From the NCBI RefSeq assembly GCF_964275005.1, contig NC_092692.1, positions 12,820,764-12,884,763 on the forward strand: a stretch of 64,000 nucleotides of DNA, read 5' to 3'. Below are positions 63,951 to 64,000 of this stretch, piece after piece; position 1 is the stretch's first letter; the number at the start of each line of letters is the position of its first letter. A program made the translations under genes and the position numbers. The notes beneath the pieces are model-generated. The model did no database searches and was not told the DNA's origin. It saw only the letters and a program-made list of their open reading frames with translations. This stretch comes from Diadema setosum (Eukaryota; Echinodermata; Echinoidea; Diadematoida; Diadematidae).

Positions 63951-64000
63951 GATTGGTGGGTTGCGCAGCACTGTATGCATAAGCGATCACGGAAAACAAC

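Noticed and set aside
1-64000. Retrovirus/LTR, Polinton, toxin gene, CRISPR array, rRNA
   Set aside because: No protease, integrase, gag, capsid, envelope or adenovirus-like packaging motifs, no long direct terminal repeats around coding sequence, no spaced repeat array and no rRNA-like sequence were seen.

Overview
The window looks like a piece of a marine deuterostome genome, most likely an echinoderm. It is AT-rich with long repeat-filled introns, and carries many short palindromic (foldback) elements, fragments of LINEs, homopolymer and microsatellite runs, and an innate-immune receptor gene of a kind that is expanded in echinoderms and lancelets. The species cannot be named from the sequence alone. 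Both recognisable host genes lie on the minus strand and read from right to left.

Gene 1 (about 22.7 kb down to the left edge, 3' end outside the window) is the main content. Nine exons can be placed with matching splice phases: a signal peptide, a V-like Ig domain, a C1-like Ig domain, a transmembrane exon, a large NACHT exon, and four small leucine-rich-repeat exons, the last ending at base 2. All reading phases agree across the eight junctions (1,1,1,1,0,0,0,0), giving 1032 codons so far. The model is a single-pass surface receptor with an Ig ectodomain and a cytoplasmic NACHT-LRR tail. The main weakness is the junction between the transmembrane and NACHT exons: the donor is weak, and the transmembrane exon can also read through to a nearby stop followed by a poly(A) signal. 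So one fused receptor, two products of one gene, or two neighbouring genes are all possible.

Gene 2 (about 63.7 to 43.05 kb) encodes an adaptor-like protein. A PH domain is split over four exons, followed by a long disordered acidic last exon with proline-rich stretches, two YDxP motifs and two repeated leucine-rich helices. A CpG-rich non-coding first exon is likely at 63.7-64.0 kb. A minisatellite lies just after the stop codon.

The rest is mobile DNA. A nearly complete LINE of the CR1/L2 group (28.0 to about 32.65 kb) has one frameshift and apparent tandem 5' monomers. A whole L1-type ORF1 stands alone at 35.3-36.3 kb. Fragments of a CFDP2-like LINE lie at 4.4-6.6 kb and 36.5 kb. Several families of short TTAA-flanked elements are present, including two insertions whose pre-insertion site can be read from a second copy of the same sequence. 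Other items are a U2 snRNA fragment, a foldback element with tRNA-like boxes, a 1.2 kb element with near-perfect terminal inverted repeats, and a roughly 158 bp tandem array carrying perfect DR1-type nuclear-receptor sites. No retrovirus, LTR element, Polinton or CRISPR array was seen.
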